Assembly (NCBI GenBank): GCA_017432545.1
Contig: JAFRJA010000072.1
Span: forward strand, 1-33,551
DNA length: 33,551 nucleotides
Direction: 5' to 3'
DNA from: Erysipelotrichaceae bacterium
GTDB taxonomy: Bacteria > Bacillota_I > Bacilli_A > Erysipelotrichales > Erysipelotrichaceae
Each line of letters begins with the position of its first letter. Position 1 is the stretch's first letter. The notes beneath the pieces are model-generated. The model was not told the DNA's origin. It searched no databases and was given only the letters and a program-made list of their open reading frames with translations. The translations under genes were made by a program, and so were the position numbers. This document shows positions 6,906 through 16,080 of the stretch, piece after piece.

Positions 6906-7681
6906 GTAATATCGATACCGAAATATTTCATTGACAAAGCACTCAGTGTGCCATCGCTGTGGGCTTTGGCTAAAGCTTCGTTGACAACGGCTACAAGAGC
7001 GGCAGAACCTTTCTTCATCGGAATGGCAATGTCGTTTGTCACACCGGTGTAGCAGGCGATCTTGATACCCGCATTTTCGATCGTGCTGACATAATCACCA
7101 TAAACGACCTCAGCATTCAAAGTCGCATCGATCCTGCCGGCCAGAAGCAGTTCGATCGTCTCGGTCAGAGAATCGACGCCGGTAACTTCAGCACCATATT
7201 CTTCAGCTAAAGCGGCATAGGTCGAAGAAATGGTGTTGGCTGTCTTCTTGCCTTTGAGGTCTTCCATCGACTTTATGTCATCATTGTCTTCCTTGACCAT
7301 TACTACCGAACGGTCATAGGCATAAGGGTCAGAGAAATCATAGGTCTTCTTTCTTTCCTCAGTCGCCCCGACACCGTTTACCAGCATGTCATAACGTCCG
7401 GAAGCCACACCCATCAGTAAGCCATCCCACTCGCCTTCAACGTATTGTACATCAACACCGATGTAGTCAGCGATATATTTCGCGACATCGACATCAAAAC
7501 CGGTCAGCGTTCCGTTTTCATCGTGATAGGTAAAAGGACGCCAGGTGCCTTCCATGGCAACCGTGATATAACCTTTTTCCTTGATCAGATCAAGTTCGTT
7601 TTTTTCAGCCGTCTCTTCTTCTTTTTTTCCACTGCAACTCACAAGCAACAGCAGACATAATACTATAAGCAGTTTTTTCAT
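6896..7681 (-). CDS. Amino-acid ABC transporter binding lipoprotein, cystine type (TcyA-like)
   Basis: The protein delivers an amino acid to the membrane permease. It begins with a lipoprotein signal peptide (MKKLLIVLCLLLLVSCSGKK), the lipidated Cys being in LVSC. The mature part is a bacterial extracellular solute-binding family 3 protein. The motifs EGTWRPFTYHDENGTLTGFD and VEGEWDGLLMGVASGRYD closely resemble cystine-binding proteins. I choose ATG 7681 rather than ATG 7687: AAGGGAG is 7 nt before the former but almost touches the latter, although the upstream ATG overlaps the ATPase stop as ATGA. It is the last gene of a three-gene operon. Confidence 0.85.
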   Translation of the reverse strand: MKKLLIVLCLLLLVSCSGKKEEETAEKNELDLIKEKGYITVAMEGTWRPFTYHDENGTLTGFDVDVAKYIADYIGVDVQYVEGEWDGLLMGVASGRYDMLVNGVGATEERKKTYDFSDPYAYDRSVVMVKEDNDDIKSMEDLKGKKTANTISSTYAALAEEYGAEVTGVDSLTETIELLLAGRIDATLNAEVVYGDYVSTIENAGIKIACYTGVTNDIAIPMKKGSAALVAVVNEALAKAHSDGTLSALSMKYFGIDITKK

Positions 7682-7683
7682 TA

Positions 7684-8427
7684 TCATTCTCCCTTCTGTG
7701 TGATACTCGCAATAAAATTCTTTATTCTCTCATTTCTCTGTTTTTCAAAGAAAACCTTTGTTTCACAATCGTCCAGTATTTTTCCCTCATCCATGAAGAC
7801 GACCCGGTTGGAAACATTACGGGCAAAATTCATTTCATGTGTCACCACCAGCATCGTCATCTTTTCATCAGCCAGTTCCTTGATTACTTTCAGAACTTCA
7901 CCGATCAGTTCCGGATCAAGGGCCGAGGTCGGTTCATCAAAATAGATGATCTCAGGGTTACCGGCTAAAGCCCTGGCGATCGCGACTCTTTGCTGCTGAC
8001 CACCGGAAAGCTGCACAGGATAAGCATCATATTTATCGGAAAGGCCGACCTTATCCAGCATCTTCTTGCCTATTTCCTCTGCTTCTTCCTTTTTAATTTT
8101 CTTGGCAACTTTTAAACCAAGAGTCACATTCTGTAAAGCCGTCATATTGGCGAAAAGATTGAAAGACTGAAAGACAAAAGCGGTCTTGTTTCTGATCTGA
8201 TGGATCTTCTTGTTTGAAACAGCAGCCATATCGAATTCTTCGTCATCGAAGATCATCCTTCCGGCATCGGCTTTCTCTAAGAAGTTCATACATCTTAATA
8301 ACGTTGTCTTGCCTGAACCCGAAGGACCCAGTATCGCCACAACATCGCCTTTTTCGATCTTCAGATCGATACCCTTGAGTACTTCCAGATCAGCAAACGT
8401 TTTTCTGATTCCCTTGACTTGAATCAT
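7684..8427 (-). CDS. Amino-acid ABC transporter ATP-binding protein (GlnQ/TcyC-like)
   Basis: The 247-residue protein is the ATPase that powers the importer from the cytoplasmic side. Walker A GPSGSGKTT, the Q-loop in FQSFNLF, the signature LSGGQQQR, Walker B IIYFDEPTSALDP and the switch His in VVTHEM are all intact. Length and sequence match the polar amino acid family. AAAGGAG lies 7 nt before the ATG, and the ATG overlaps the permease stop by 4 bp, so the genes are translationally linked. Confidence 0.93.
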   Translation of the reverse strand: MIQVKGIRKTFADLEVLKGIDLKIEKGDVVAILGPSGSGKTTLLRCMNFLEKADAGRMIFDDEEFDMAAVSNKKIHQIRNKTAFVFQSFNLFANMTALQNVTLGLKVAKKIKKEEAEEIGKKMLDKVGLSDKYDAYPVQLSGGQQQRVAIARALAGNPEIIYFDEPTSALDPELIGEVLKVIKELADEKMTMLVVTHEMNFARNVSNRVVFMDEGKILDDCETKVFFEKQRNERIKNFIASITQKGE

Positions 8428-9089
8428 CGCTGTACTCCTTTGGCATTGAACCTGTTTTCAAGATAGCTCTGCAGTTTTGTCAGGACTGTTGAAAACATCA
8501 GATAGATAAAAGCCAGTTCCAGATATAAAGCCAGGGCCTGATATGTTCTCGCCACGATCTGCTGGGTGACCATGAACATCTCTAAGACCGTGATGTTGGC
8601 GGCCAGCGAAGTATTCTTGACCATTGCGATCAAAGAGTTGGCCAAAGATGGGAAAGCTACCCTGAAAGCCTGCGGTAAGACGATATACCACATGACCTGA
8701 ATGAAATTCAGTCCGCAGCAGTATCCGGCTTCGATCTGCCCTTTCGGGATCGATTCAAGTGCTCCTCTGATCGTTTCCGCGTTATAGGCGCCTTCATTGA
8801 TCGAAAAGACGATGACCGCGGCCGGAAACGGATCGATGAGGATCCCGACGCTGGGCAAGCCATAAAACACCACAAACAGCTGGATCAGTAACGGTGTTCC
8901 CCTGATGACCCAGATATAGAAACGAGCCAGTGTCTTTAATACTTTGATATCGGCGAACTGCACTAAGGCGACGATCGTACCGATTATTAAGGACAGGGTA
9001 AAAGAGATCACCGTTAAAGGAATGGTGACCTTTATTCCCGGTATTAAAATCTTCAGGAAAGAATCTGCTAAAAGCTGCAGTATATTCAT
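8424..9089 (-). CDS. Amino-acid ABC transporter permease, cystine type (TcyB-like)
   Basis: The 221-residue protein is a His/Glu/Gln/Arg/opine-type permease with about five membrane segments. It carries the family features WVIRGTPLLIQLF near residue 60 and the EAA loop EAGYCCGLNFIQVMWYIVLPQA, which contacts the ATPase. There is only one permease gene, so it would form a homodimer. The start ATG has no Shine-Dalgarno site; TATAAT (9097-9102) ends 7 nt before it, which predicts a leaderless mRNA for the whole operon. Confidence 0.9.
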   Translation of the reverse strand: MNILQLLADSFLKILIPGIKVTIPLTVISFTLSLIIGTIVALVQFADIKVLKTLARFYIWVIRGTPLLIQLFVVFYGLPSVGILIDPFPAAVIVFSINEGAYNAETIRGALESIPKGQIEAGYCCGLNFIQVMWYIVLPQAFRVAFPSLANSLIAMVKNTSLAANITVLEMFMVTQQIVARTYQALALYLELAFIYLMFSTVLTKLQSYLENRFNAKGVQR

Positions 9090-9096
9090 AAACTGT

Positions 9097-9102
9097 ATTA
9101 TA
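9097..9102 (-). promoter_or_regulatory. -10 element of the cystine-type ABC operon
   Basis: The - strand hexamer TATAAT ends 7 nt before the permease ATG. No good -35 is visible at the expected spacing. Confidence 0.45.
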
Positions 9103-9114
9103 TACTAAATGAAA

Positions 9115-10161
9115 TTATGATTGCTCTTTTTTGCTTCTGGTCGCAAAGAAAGACAGAGTTAAAGGCAAGCCGAACATGCCGACCAGATTGAAAAGCCTTA
9201 AGCCGACGATCATGGAAATGAGTGTCGCCAGCGGATGTAAGCCGAGATTGGTTCCGACGAGTTTCGGTTCCGCAAAATTCCTGACGACTGTGATGATCAG
9301 ATATAACACCAGGATCGAAATACCCAGGCCAAAGCGACCGGTAATGATCGAAGAGATGCCCCAGGGGATAAGCACAGTACCGACACCCAGGATCGGTAAG
9401 ATATCAAGAAAAGCGATGAAGAAAGCCCACATGCCGCTGTTGGAGATACCGATGATGCTGAAACCCAGAAACAGTTCCGCAAAAGTCAGAGCCATGATAG
9501 TCGCATATGAACCCAGGATCTTGAACAGTCTGTTCTCACAGAAATCAGAGATCTCATATAAGATATCAAGGTATTTCTTCGGGATCACAGTTCTTATCCA
9601 GCGGGCAATGCCTTCGTAGTCAAAGACGATATAGAAGGAAGCGACGATGGTGACGATGATTGAGACCAGAGCTTCCGGAGCCCTTGAAATAATATTCGTA
9701 GTCAGATTGACCAGACCACCGGTCAAAGATGAAATCAGACTCTTGACCCCGTCAAACAAGCCGTCAGCGACCTGTGAAAAAGCAGCCGAGAGACTCTCCG
9801 GCAAGGATTCACCGGCTTTGATGATCGACTGTTCAAGGGTATTGATGTAAGGATCGATTGTATTGCGGTAAAAAGCCGGCAAAGCCTTGATAAAATCACC
9901 AACTTTATTGATGCCTAAAGACACCAGTAACGCAAACAATAATACGATCAGGATAAAGATCGAAGCCAGAACGATACCGCGATGAAGTTTCTTATCATCT
10001 TTGAAGATCTTCTTCGTGAGTTTGACACTCAGATAGGCAAAAAGAAAAGCCAGTATAAAAGGCAGCAATAAACCCAAAAGATAATTGACTCCTATATATA
10101 CCAGCGCACAGATCACAGCGACATATGCCGTGTTGATTATGAATTCTTTTTTCTTTTCCAC
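9115..10161 (-). CDS. AI-2E family transporter
   Basis: The 348-residue protein belongs to the AI-2E family of membrane proteins (related to TqsA and YtvI). About eight membrane segments are visible: three near the N-terminus (15-85), then a ~100-residue region with amphipathic stretches (GLVNLTTNIISRAPEALVSI), then hydrophobic segments to the end, including the conserved FLDILPILGVGTVLIPW. Members export small molecules or ions; despite the name, AI-2 need not be the substrate. The start is a GTG with no Shine-Dalgarno site; TAAAAT (10168-10173) ends 6 nt before it. It lies 25 bp upstream of the ABC operon on the same strand and may be read into it. Confidence 0.88.
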   Translation of the reverse strand: MEKKKEFIINTAYVAVICALVYIGVNYLLGLLLPFILAFLFAYLSVKLTKKIFKDDKKLHRGIVLASIFILIVLLFALLVSLGINKVGDFIKALPAFYRNTIDPYINTLEQSIIKAGESLPESLSAAFSQVADGLFDGVKSLISSLTGGLVNLTTNIISRAPEALVSIIVTIVASFYIVFDYEGIARWIRTVIPKKYLDILYEISDFCENRLFKILGSYATIMALTFAELFLGFSIIGISNSGMWAFFIAFLDILPILGVGTVLIPWGISSIITGRFGLGISILVLYLIITVVRNFAEPKLVGTNLGLHPLATLISMIVGLRLFNLVGMFGLPLTLSFFATRSKKEQS

Positions 10162-10167
10162 ACCTAT

Positions 10168-10173
10168 ATTTTA
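10168..10173 (-). promoter_or_regulatory. -10 element of the AI-2E gene
   Basis: The - strand hexamer TAAAAT ends 6 nt before the GTG start, so transcription would begin at the start codon. Confidence 0.4.
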
Positions 10174-10184
10174 CAACCTTTAAG

Positions 10185-10206
10185 TAAAAAAGTAGCCTAA
10201 GCTACT
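10185..10206 (-). terminator. Terminator of the pyrophosphatase-like gene
   Basis: On the - strand AGTAGC and GCTACT form a 6-bp stem with a TTAG loop, followed directly by six T. It overlaps the stop codon of the gene at 10202-10588. Confidence 0.85.
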
Positions 10207-10588
10207 CCGTTTCACCCCAGGCGGGAATCGTTTTACCTCTTTTCAGTAAGACCGATTTCTGATAATCGGTACAGTTGAGAAAATGTAAAACTTCTTCATA
10301 TTCGCTTTCATTAAGTCCGACCAGAGCCTTGACCTCGAAGCGCTTGTTTATGATATCGGCACACAAGACCAGCGCATCGACTCTGTTGCCCGAACCTGAT
10401 TTGAACACTTCCATTGGTGTATCACTCTCTCCGGATAAGGTTTCCACAAAACCGTAATCACAGGGATAAGTCAAAGACGGATAGTTTTTATGACTGCTTC
10501 CCTTTCGATTCAGCAGCTTGAAATCACCGGAGGAATATAATGTGTCAACTTTCTGCCAGAAGTAGGCATTATTTTCAAATTCTTTCAT
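10202..10588 (-). CDS. Small inorganic pyrophosphatase-like protein
   Basis: The 128-residue protein resembles the short inorganic pyrophosphatase-like proteins of Bacillota. It starts with a helix (FWQKVDTL), followed by KGSSHKNYPSLTYPCDYGFV, which recalls the YPLDYGY segment of family I pyrophosphatases, and then the short strand VDALVLCADI and a helical tail. It is shorter than true family I enzymes (about 175 residues) and few of the metal-binding Asp are visible, so activity is uncertain. A GAGG lies about 9 nt before the ATG, and a strong promoter lies at 10619-10647. Confidence 0.6.
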   Translation of the reverse strand: MKEFENNAYFWQKVDTLYSSGDFKLLNRKGSSHKNYPSLTYPCDYGFVETLSGESDTPMEVFKSGSGNRVDALVLCADIINKRFEVKALVGLNESEYEEVLHFLNCTDYQKSVLLKRGKTIPAWGETE

Positions 10589-10618
10589 TACTCACGACCT
10601 CAATAAAACGTTATCAAC

Positions 10619-10647
10619 ATTATAAGATATTGTATCGATATTGTAAA
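10619..10647 (-). promoter_or_regulatory. Promoter with direct repeats upstream of the pyrophosphatase-like gene
   Basis: On the - strand TTTACA (10642-10647), a 17-bp spacer and TATAAT (10619-10624) form a good promoter. The spacer contains a tandem 9-mer on the + strand (GATATTGTA, TC, GATATTGTA, about 10626-10645) that could bind a regulator. Confidence 0.7.
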
Positions 10648-10671
10648 TATTTTCTAAAGTGATGAAAGATT

Positions 10672-11226
10672 TTACAAATTTCTTTTCATTTTTAAACCTG
10701 TAACTTGCAGAAAATCTTCCAGTTCATAGGTATCATAAGCTGCCATCGCCTTGATCAGGATCATCAGACAGGCAAAAGAATCAGACTTGCCATTGTGGTG
10801 ATTGAGTTCTATGCCAAGGTATTCGCTGACTGTATTGAGACGATGATTATACAGTTCCGGATAGACTCTGCGAGCGATCTTCACCGTATCAAGATAAAGG
10901 TTTTTAAAATGATCGAGACCGTACAGATCACATAAGGCATTGAGCACACTGATATCAAACGGGGCATTGTGGGCTATGATCACCGAATCTTCCAGTATCC
11001 CCTGTAACTCAGGAAAATAAAAAACAAATTCTTCTTCGTCTTCCACATCCTTCTTCTCAATCCCGTGGATCGGGGTGTTGGTAAAGAAGTTGTAACGGCT
11101 GTGCGGTTTGAAATACCATTCAAAGTTATCAACGATCTCTCCATCATCATAGATCGTGATCCCTAAGGCACAAGCCGAAGCCAAAGAAGCATTTGCGGTC
11201 TCAAAATCGAGGGCGACTATTCTCAT
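10672..11226 (-). CDS. DEDDh 3'-5' exonuclease (DnaQ-like)
   Basis: The 184-residue protein is a stand-alone exonuclease of the DnaQ/RNase T superfamily. All four acidic metal ligands and the general base are visible: Asp7 and Glu9 (LDFETA), Asp91 (HNAPFD), and His144 with Asp149 (HNGKSD, spacing as in the DEDDh type). It has no polymerase or helicase part. Likely roles are proofreading or trimming of nucleic acids. Its ATG overlaps the stop codon of the membrane-protein gene upstream by one base (TGATG), so the two are co-translated. Confidence 0.88.
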   Translation of the reverse strand: MRIVALDFETANASLASACALGITIYDDGEIVDNFEWYFKPHSRYNFFTNTPIHGIEKKDVEDEEEFVFYFPELQGILEDSVIIAHNAPFDISVLNALCDLYGLDHFKNLYLDTVKIARRVYPELYNHRLNTVSEYLGIELNHHNGKSDSFACLMILIKAMAAYDTYELEDFLQVTGLKMKRNL

Positions 11227-11663
11227 CAGGCGTTTTTCTTATGTTTATCTTTAAGGAAACGGTTCATGTTTCCTTCAAACAGCGATTTCGAAAAAGCTTC
11301 GATGATCTCTTCGTTTCCATCAGAAAGTTCAATACAAAGGTAGTCTCTGTTGGCCCCCCAGGCATAGTGCCAGGAAGCTATCTCATCGTAATAGACCAAG
11401 ACACAGTTATCTTTATCCGCTTTGTTGTACATGACCAGATAATCGGTATAGAACTCCATCAGTACGACCTTAGGCATATAGATCAGAGCGATCAGAGAAA
11501 AAGAGATCATGATCACACCATAGATGGGATCCATCTTGAAAGTAAGTGAAAAGATCCCCAGACAGATCAGTATCACAAACAGAAAAGTCGGCTTGGCATC
11601 GATCTGGGCGATCAGTGTATTATCCATAGGCAGATTGTAGGTTTTCAGCTCCTTGGATTTCAT
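11226..11663 (-). CDS. Small membrane protein of unknown function
   Basis: The 145-residue protein has two adjacent membrane segments (about 25-65) followed by a soluble part containing VVLMEFYTDYLVMYN and YYDEIASWHYAW, a pattern like the PH-like domain of small YcxB-type membrane proteins. I do not recognise a specific family. The start has no Shine-Dalgarno site; TATACT (11670-11675) ends 6 nt upstream. It is co-transcribed with the exonuclease and divergent from tgt. Confidence 0.65.
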   Translation of the reverse strand: MKSKELKTYNLPMDNTLIAQIDAKPTFLFVILICLGIFSLTFKMDPIYGVIMISFSLIALIYMPKVVLMEFYTDYLVMYNKADKDNCVLVYYDEIASWHYAWGANRDYLCIELSDGNEEIIEAFSKSLFEGNMNRFLKDKHKKNA

Positions 11664-12833
<1,170 letters not shown>

Positions 12834-12834
<1 letters not shown>

Positions 12835-13859
12835 TGAAACTGAGTGATTTTGATTTTGAGCTGCCTGAGGAACTGATCGCTCAACATCCTACGGATAAAA
12901 GAGACGAATCAAGGCTCATGGTCCTGCATAAAAACACCGGCGAGATACAACATCGCCATTTTTATGACATCATCGAATATCTCAAACCAGGTGATGTCCT
13001 GGTGAGAAACAACTCCAAAGTAATCCCGGCCCGTCTTTATGGCGTCAAAAGAGGCTCAGGAGCCAAAGTTGAAGTACTGATCCTTAAGATCAATGATGAT
13101 ATCTGCGAATGCCTGTGCGGTAACGCCAAGGCCATCAAAACCGGAACGATCATTGATTTTGCGGATGACTTCTATGGTGAATGTCTGGAAAGAAAAGATG
13201 AAGGGATCAGGATCTTCAGGATGCATTATGAAGGGATCTTCTTGGAAGTCCTTGACCGTGTCGGTCTGATGCCAACCCCACCATACATTCACGAGAAACT
13301 TCAGAATAAAGACCGCTATAATAACGTCTATGCGAGGATCGACGGTTCCGCAGCCTGCCCAACCGCCGGCTTACACTTTACCGACGAACTGATCGAAAAG
13401 ATAAAAGAAAAAGGCATCGAAGTCCTTGATGTGACTCTGCATGTCGGTTTGGGAACTTTCAAACCGGTCAAGGAAGAAAACGTCGAAGACCACACGATGC
13501 ATTCGGAAGCCTATTCCATGGACGCCTATACTGCCCAAAGGCTAAATCTCGCTAAAAAAGAAAAGCGCCGTATCATCGCGATCGGAACTACTTCAACCAG
13601 AACTTTGGAAACTATTATCTGTAAGTATGGCGAATTCAAAGAGTGTTCAGGAAATACCAGTATCTTTATCTATCCACCGTATCAATTCAAAAGTATCGAT
13701 TGTCAGATCACCAATTTCCATCTGCCTAAATCGACTCTGATCATGATGATTGCAGCGGAATGTTCAAGAGAAATGATCCTAAATGCCTATAAAGTTGCGA
13801 TCGAAAACAGATACCGTTTCTTCTCTTTCGGCGATTCCATGTTTATAACGAATGAATAA
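12834..13859 (+). CDS. queA: S-adenosylmethionine:tRNA ribosyltransferase-isomerase
   Basis: QueA transfers and isomerises the ribosyl part of SAM onto preQ1-tRNA, giving epoxyqueuosine. The 341-residue protein shows the family features: an N-terminal FDFELPEELIAQHP, RDESRLMVL, VRNNSKVIPARLYG, AACPTAGLHFT near residue 178, VTLHVGLGTFKPV and TNFHLPKSTL near the C-terminus. It overlaps tgt by 1 bp and queH by 8 bp. The order tgt-queA is the reverse of the more usual queA-tgt. Confidence 0.96.
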
Positions 13860-14442
13860 TTATCAGAAACACAAACAGGAAATAAATAATCTTAAAGGAA
13901 GACCGGACTTGCTCATCCACATCTGTTGCGGTGTGTGTTCGGTCTATCCTTTGAAGTACCTTTCCGAGTATTTCAGAATAACGATCTATTTCACCAATTC
14001 CAATATCTATCCCTATGAAGAATTCCTTAAACGTCTTGAGGCCTTACAGACCTATCTGAAATATCTCAATGATCCGGAAATAAAACTCATCATCGCTGAT
14101 TACGATAATGAGTCATATCAGAAAAAAGTCAGACATCTCAAAGATGAACCCGAGGGCGGGAAAAGATGTTACCTGTGCTACCGCATCAGAATGGAAGAAA
14201 CATTTAAATACGCTGAGAAGAATCATTATGAGTACTGCACGACCGTCATGTCGATCTCAAACCGCAAGAATGCGGACTGGCTCAATGAGATCGGGGAACA
14301 GCTGGAAAAGCAATACCCGACTGTGAAATATCTCCACTCGGATTTCAAGAAAGGTGATGGCATCACAATGAATGATCAGATGAATTCAAAACTGAATCTT
14401 TATCACCAGAACTACTGCGGATGCATATACTCACAACGATGA
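13852..14442 (+). CDS. queH: Epoxyqueuosine reductase QueH
   Basis: QueH (formerly DUF208) performs the last step of queuosine synthesis, reducing epoxyqueuosine in tRNA, and replaces the unrelated QueG. The 196-residue protein has the Cys pattern expected for the iron-sulfur and zinc sites: HICCGVC (Cys25, Cys26, Cys29), CYLC (Cys106, Cys109) and CGC near the end (Cys189, Cys191). The start overlaps queA by 8 bp. With tgt and queA it covers the tRNA-level half of the pathway; no preQ0 or preQ1 synthesis gene (queC-F) lies in the window. Confidence 0.92.
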   Translation: MNNYQKHKQEINNLKGRPDLLIHICCGVCSVYPLKYLSEYFRITIYFTNSNIYPYEEFLKRLEALQTYLKYLNDPEIKLIIADYDNESYQKKVRHLKDEPEGGKRCYLCYRIRMEETFKYAEKNHYEYCTTVMSISNRKNADWLNEIGEQLEKQYPTVKYLHSDFKKGDGITMNDQMNSKLNLYHQNYCGCIYSQR

Positions 14443-14454
14443 TCAATAATCTGT

Positions 14455-14460
14455 TAAACT
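14455..14460 (+). promoter_or_regulatory. Possible -10 element of the EIIC gene
   Basis: TAAACT ends 7 nt before the EIIC ATG, which has no Shine-Dalgarno site. It could give a leaderless transcript separate from the queuosine operon, but the gap after queH is only 25 bp, so read-through is equally possible. Confidence 0.3.
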
Positions 14461-14467
14461 TAAACAA

Positions 14468-15550
14468 ATGAAAAAACTGTTTCACCATATAAGTAGTACT
14501 ATATCAAAAGTTTTATCTGCCTTAGTTGACTGCATCATTCCGACCATGCCAATCCTGATCGGTGTCGGTATGCTGAAGGTCATCCTGATCATTTTAGGAC
14601 CATCTGCCCTCAACATCCTGTCAGAAAGCTCCGATACTTTTACCGTCCTTTCTTTTGTTGCTGATGCCGGTTATTATTTCATGCCGGTCTACGTGGCAGT
14701 CTCATCAGCTGATACCTTCAAGACAAACCGTTATATCGCTGCTCTTACCGGAGCGATGCTTATATCACCGGTGTTTGTTGAGCTTGTCGATGCCGGAAGA
14801 GAATTAACGATATTCGGTTTGCCTATTGCTTCGACCCATTACGGCAATCAGGTCATATCTTCGATCATTGCTGTCTGGATCCTTTCCTACATCCATAACG
14901 GCCTACAGAAATATCTGCCCGAATCTATACAGCCTATTGTTGTTCCTCTAGTGAGCATCGTAGCAATGGTACCGATCTCTTTCTGTCTGATCGGTCCGAT
15001 CGGCGTCTTTTTAGGAAACCGCCTGGTAGATCTGATCATGTGGTTAAAAAATCTCGGACCGATAGGTAACGCCATCATGTGTGCGATCATTCCTTTTATC
15101 ACGATCGCGGGTCTGGGTGGAGCTAATCTCTCAGCGATGCTGCTGCTGGCTTCGACAGGTGTTGATCCGATCCTATTTTTCTCCAATGTTCTTTACAACA
15201 ACATCCTGGGTTTTGTGACCTTGGCCTTATATATCCGTGATAAGAAAGCCGAAATGCTGGCTTCTGCTATCACCGCCGCTTTAGGCGGAACGAGTGAACC
15301 GGCCTTATTCGGCATCGTCATGAAAGACGTCAAAGCCCTCATGGCTTTATGTATCGGCGGATTCTTCGGCGGTTTATACTCCGGCATCACCGGGGTCAAA
15401 TCCTATGCCATGGCCTCGTTCGGTACTTTCGGCATCATCACGACCATCGGCCCGGATTCTTCGATCATCAATGCCGCCATTTCCATGATCATCGGCTGCA
15501 TCATAGGATTTGTTTTGTGTTATGTTACACACCGTAAAAATGATGAATAA
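14468..15550 (+). CDS. Solitary PTS EIIC, beta-glucoside family, without EIIA or EIIB
   Basis: The 360-residue protein aligns with the EIIC membrane domain of beta-glucoside-type PTS permeases (normally about 620 residues with EIIB and EIIA). About ten membrane segments are visible. The substrate-binding motif is kept as GGTSEPALFG, with Glu277 in place of the usual GITEPAIYG Glu, and FFGGLYSGITGVKSYAM matches the end of the domain. It lacks the N-terminal EIIB and the C-terminal EIIA. It could work with a separate EIIB/EIIA elsewhere or as a phosphorylation-independent transporter. It lies 25 bp after queH and overlaps the cyclo-ligase by about 11 bp, so it belongs to the same transcription unit by position. 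Confidence 0.85.
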   Translation: MKKLFHHISSTISKVLSALVDCIIPTMPILIGVGMLKVILIILGPSALNILSESSDTFTVLSFVADAGYYFMPVYVAVSSADTFKTNRYIAALTGAMLISPVFVELVDAGRELTIFGLPIASTHYGNQVISSIIAVWILSYIHNGLQKYLPESIQPIVVPLVSIVAMVPISFCLIGPIGVFLGNRLVDLIMWLKNLGPIGNAIMCAIIPFITIAGLGGANLSAMLLLASTGVDPILFFSNVLYNNILGFVTLALYIRDKKAEMLASAITAALGGTSEPALFGIVMKDVKALMALCIGGFFGGLYSGITGVKSYAMASFGTFGIITTIGPDSSIINAAISMIIGCIIGFVLCYVTHRKNDE

Positions 15551-16067
15551 AAAGGAACAACGTCTTCTCTGTCGAATAGCCAGAGCGAAACTGAGTGATA
15601 CTGAGAAAAAAGAATACTCCAAGATCATCTGTGAAAAACTGCTTCCTTATCTTGAAGACAAAACGATAATGTCATATTGCCCATACAATGAAGAAGTCGA
15701 TGTGAACAGGATCAATGAGCTGTTTGATGTCTGCCTGCCTGTTACTTATCCGGATGGTTTAATGGAAGCAATAAAACCTGTAGACAACAGGTATATATTT
15801 AACAGATTGAATATAAAAGAACCTGATCCTGCATATGGAATCAAAGTTGATAAAAAAGATATCGATGTCATTATCGTTCCCCTGTTAGGTTTTGATGAAA
15901 GACGAAACCGCTTAGGACACGGCAAAGGATACTATGATCGTTTTCTCAAAGACTGTAAAGCCCTTAAGATCGGTGTGGCCTTCTCAATTCAAGAACTTGA
16001 TGAAGTCATTACCGATGAAAACGATGTAAAGCTTGATATGATAATCACAGAAAAAGAAGTTCACTGA
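15540..16067 (+). CDS. 5-formyltetrahydrofolate cyclo-ligase
   Basis: The enzyme converts 5-formyl-THF to 5,10-methenyl-THF using ATP. The signature GFDERRNRLGHGKGYYDRFL is complete, and KKEQRLLCRIARAKL at the N-terminus matches the family (about 180 residues; 175 here). I choose ATG 15540 (or 15543), because the upstream in-frame ATG at 15510 would add ten residues encoded within the EIIC gene; the chosen start overlaps the EIIC stop and suggests translational coupling. No clear Shine-Dalgarno site is present. Confidence 0.9.
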   Translation: MMNKKEQRLLCRIARAKLSDTEKKEYSKIICEKLLPYLEDKTIMSYCPYNEEVDVNRINELFDVCLPVTYPDGLMEAIKPVDNRYIFNRLNIKEPDPAYGIKVDKKDIDVIIVPLLGFDERRNRLGHGKGYYDRFLKDCKALKIGVAFSIQELDEVITDENDVKLDMIITEKEVH

Positions 16068-16077
16068 ACTTCCTTTT
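16056..16077 (+). terminator. Terminator after the cyclo-ligase gene
   Basis: GAAGTT and AACTTC form a stem around CACTG (the stem can extend by two pairs), followed by C and four T. It overlaps the stop codon and lies between convergent genes. Confidence 0.6.
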
Positions 16078-16080
16078 GAA

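Noticed and set aside
9131..9619. A 162-codon + strand open frame inside the AI-2E gene
   Set aside because: It lies fully antisense to a well-supported membrane protein gene, has biased composition and no family resemblance.
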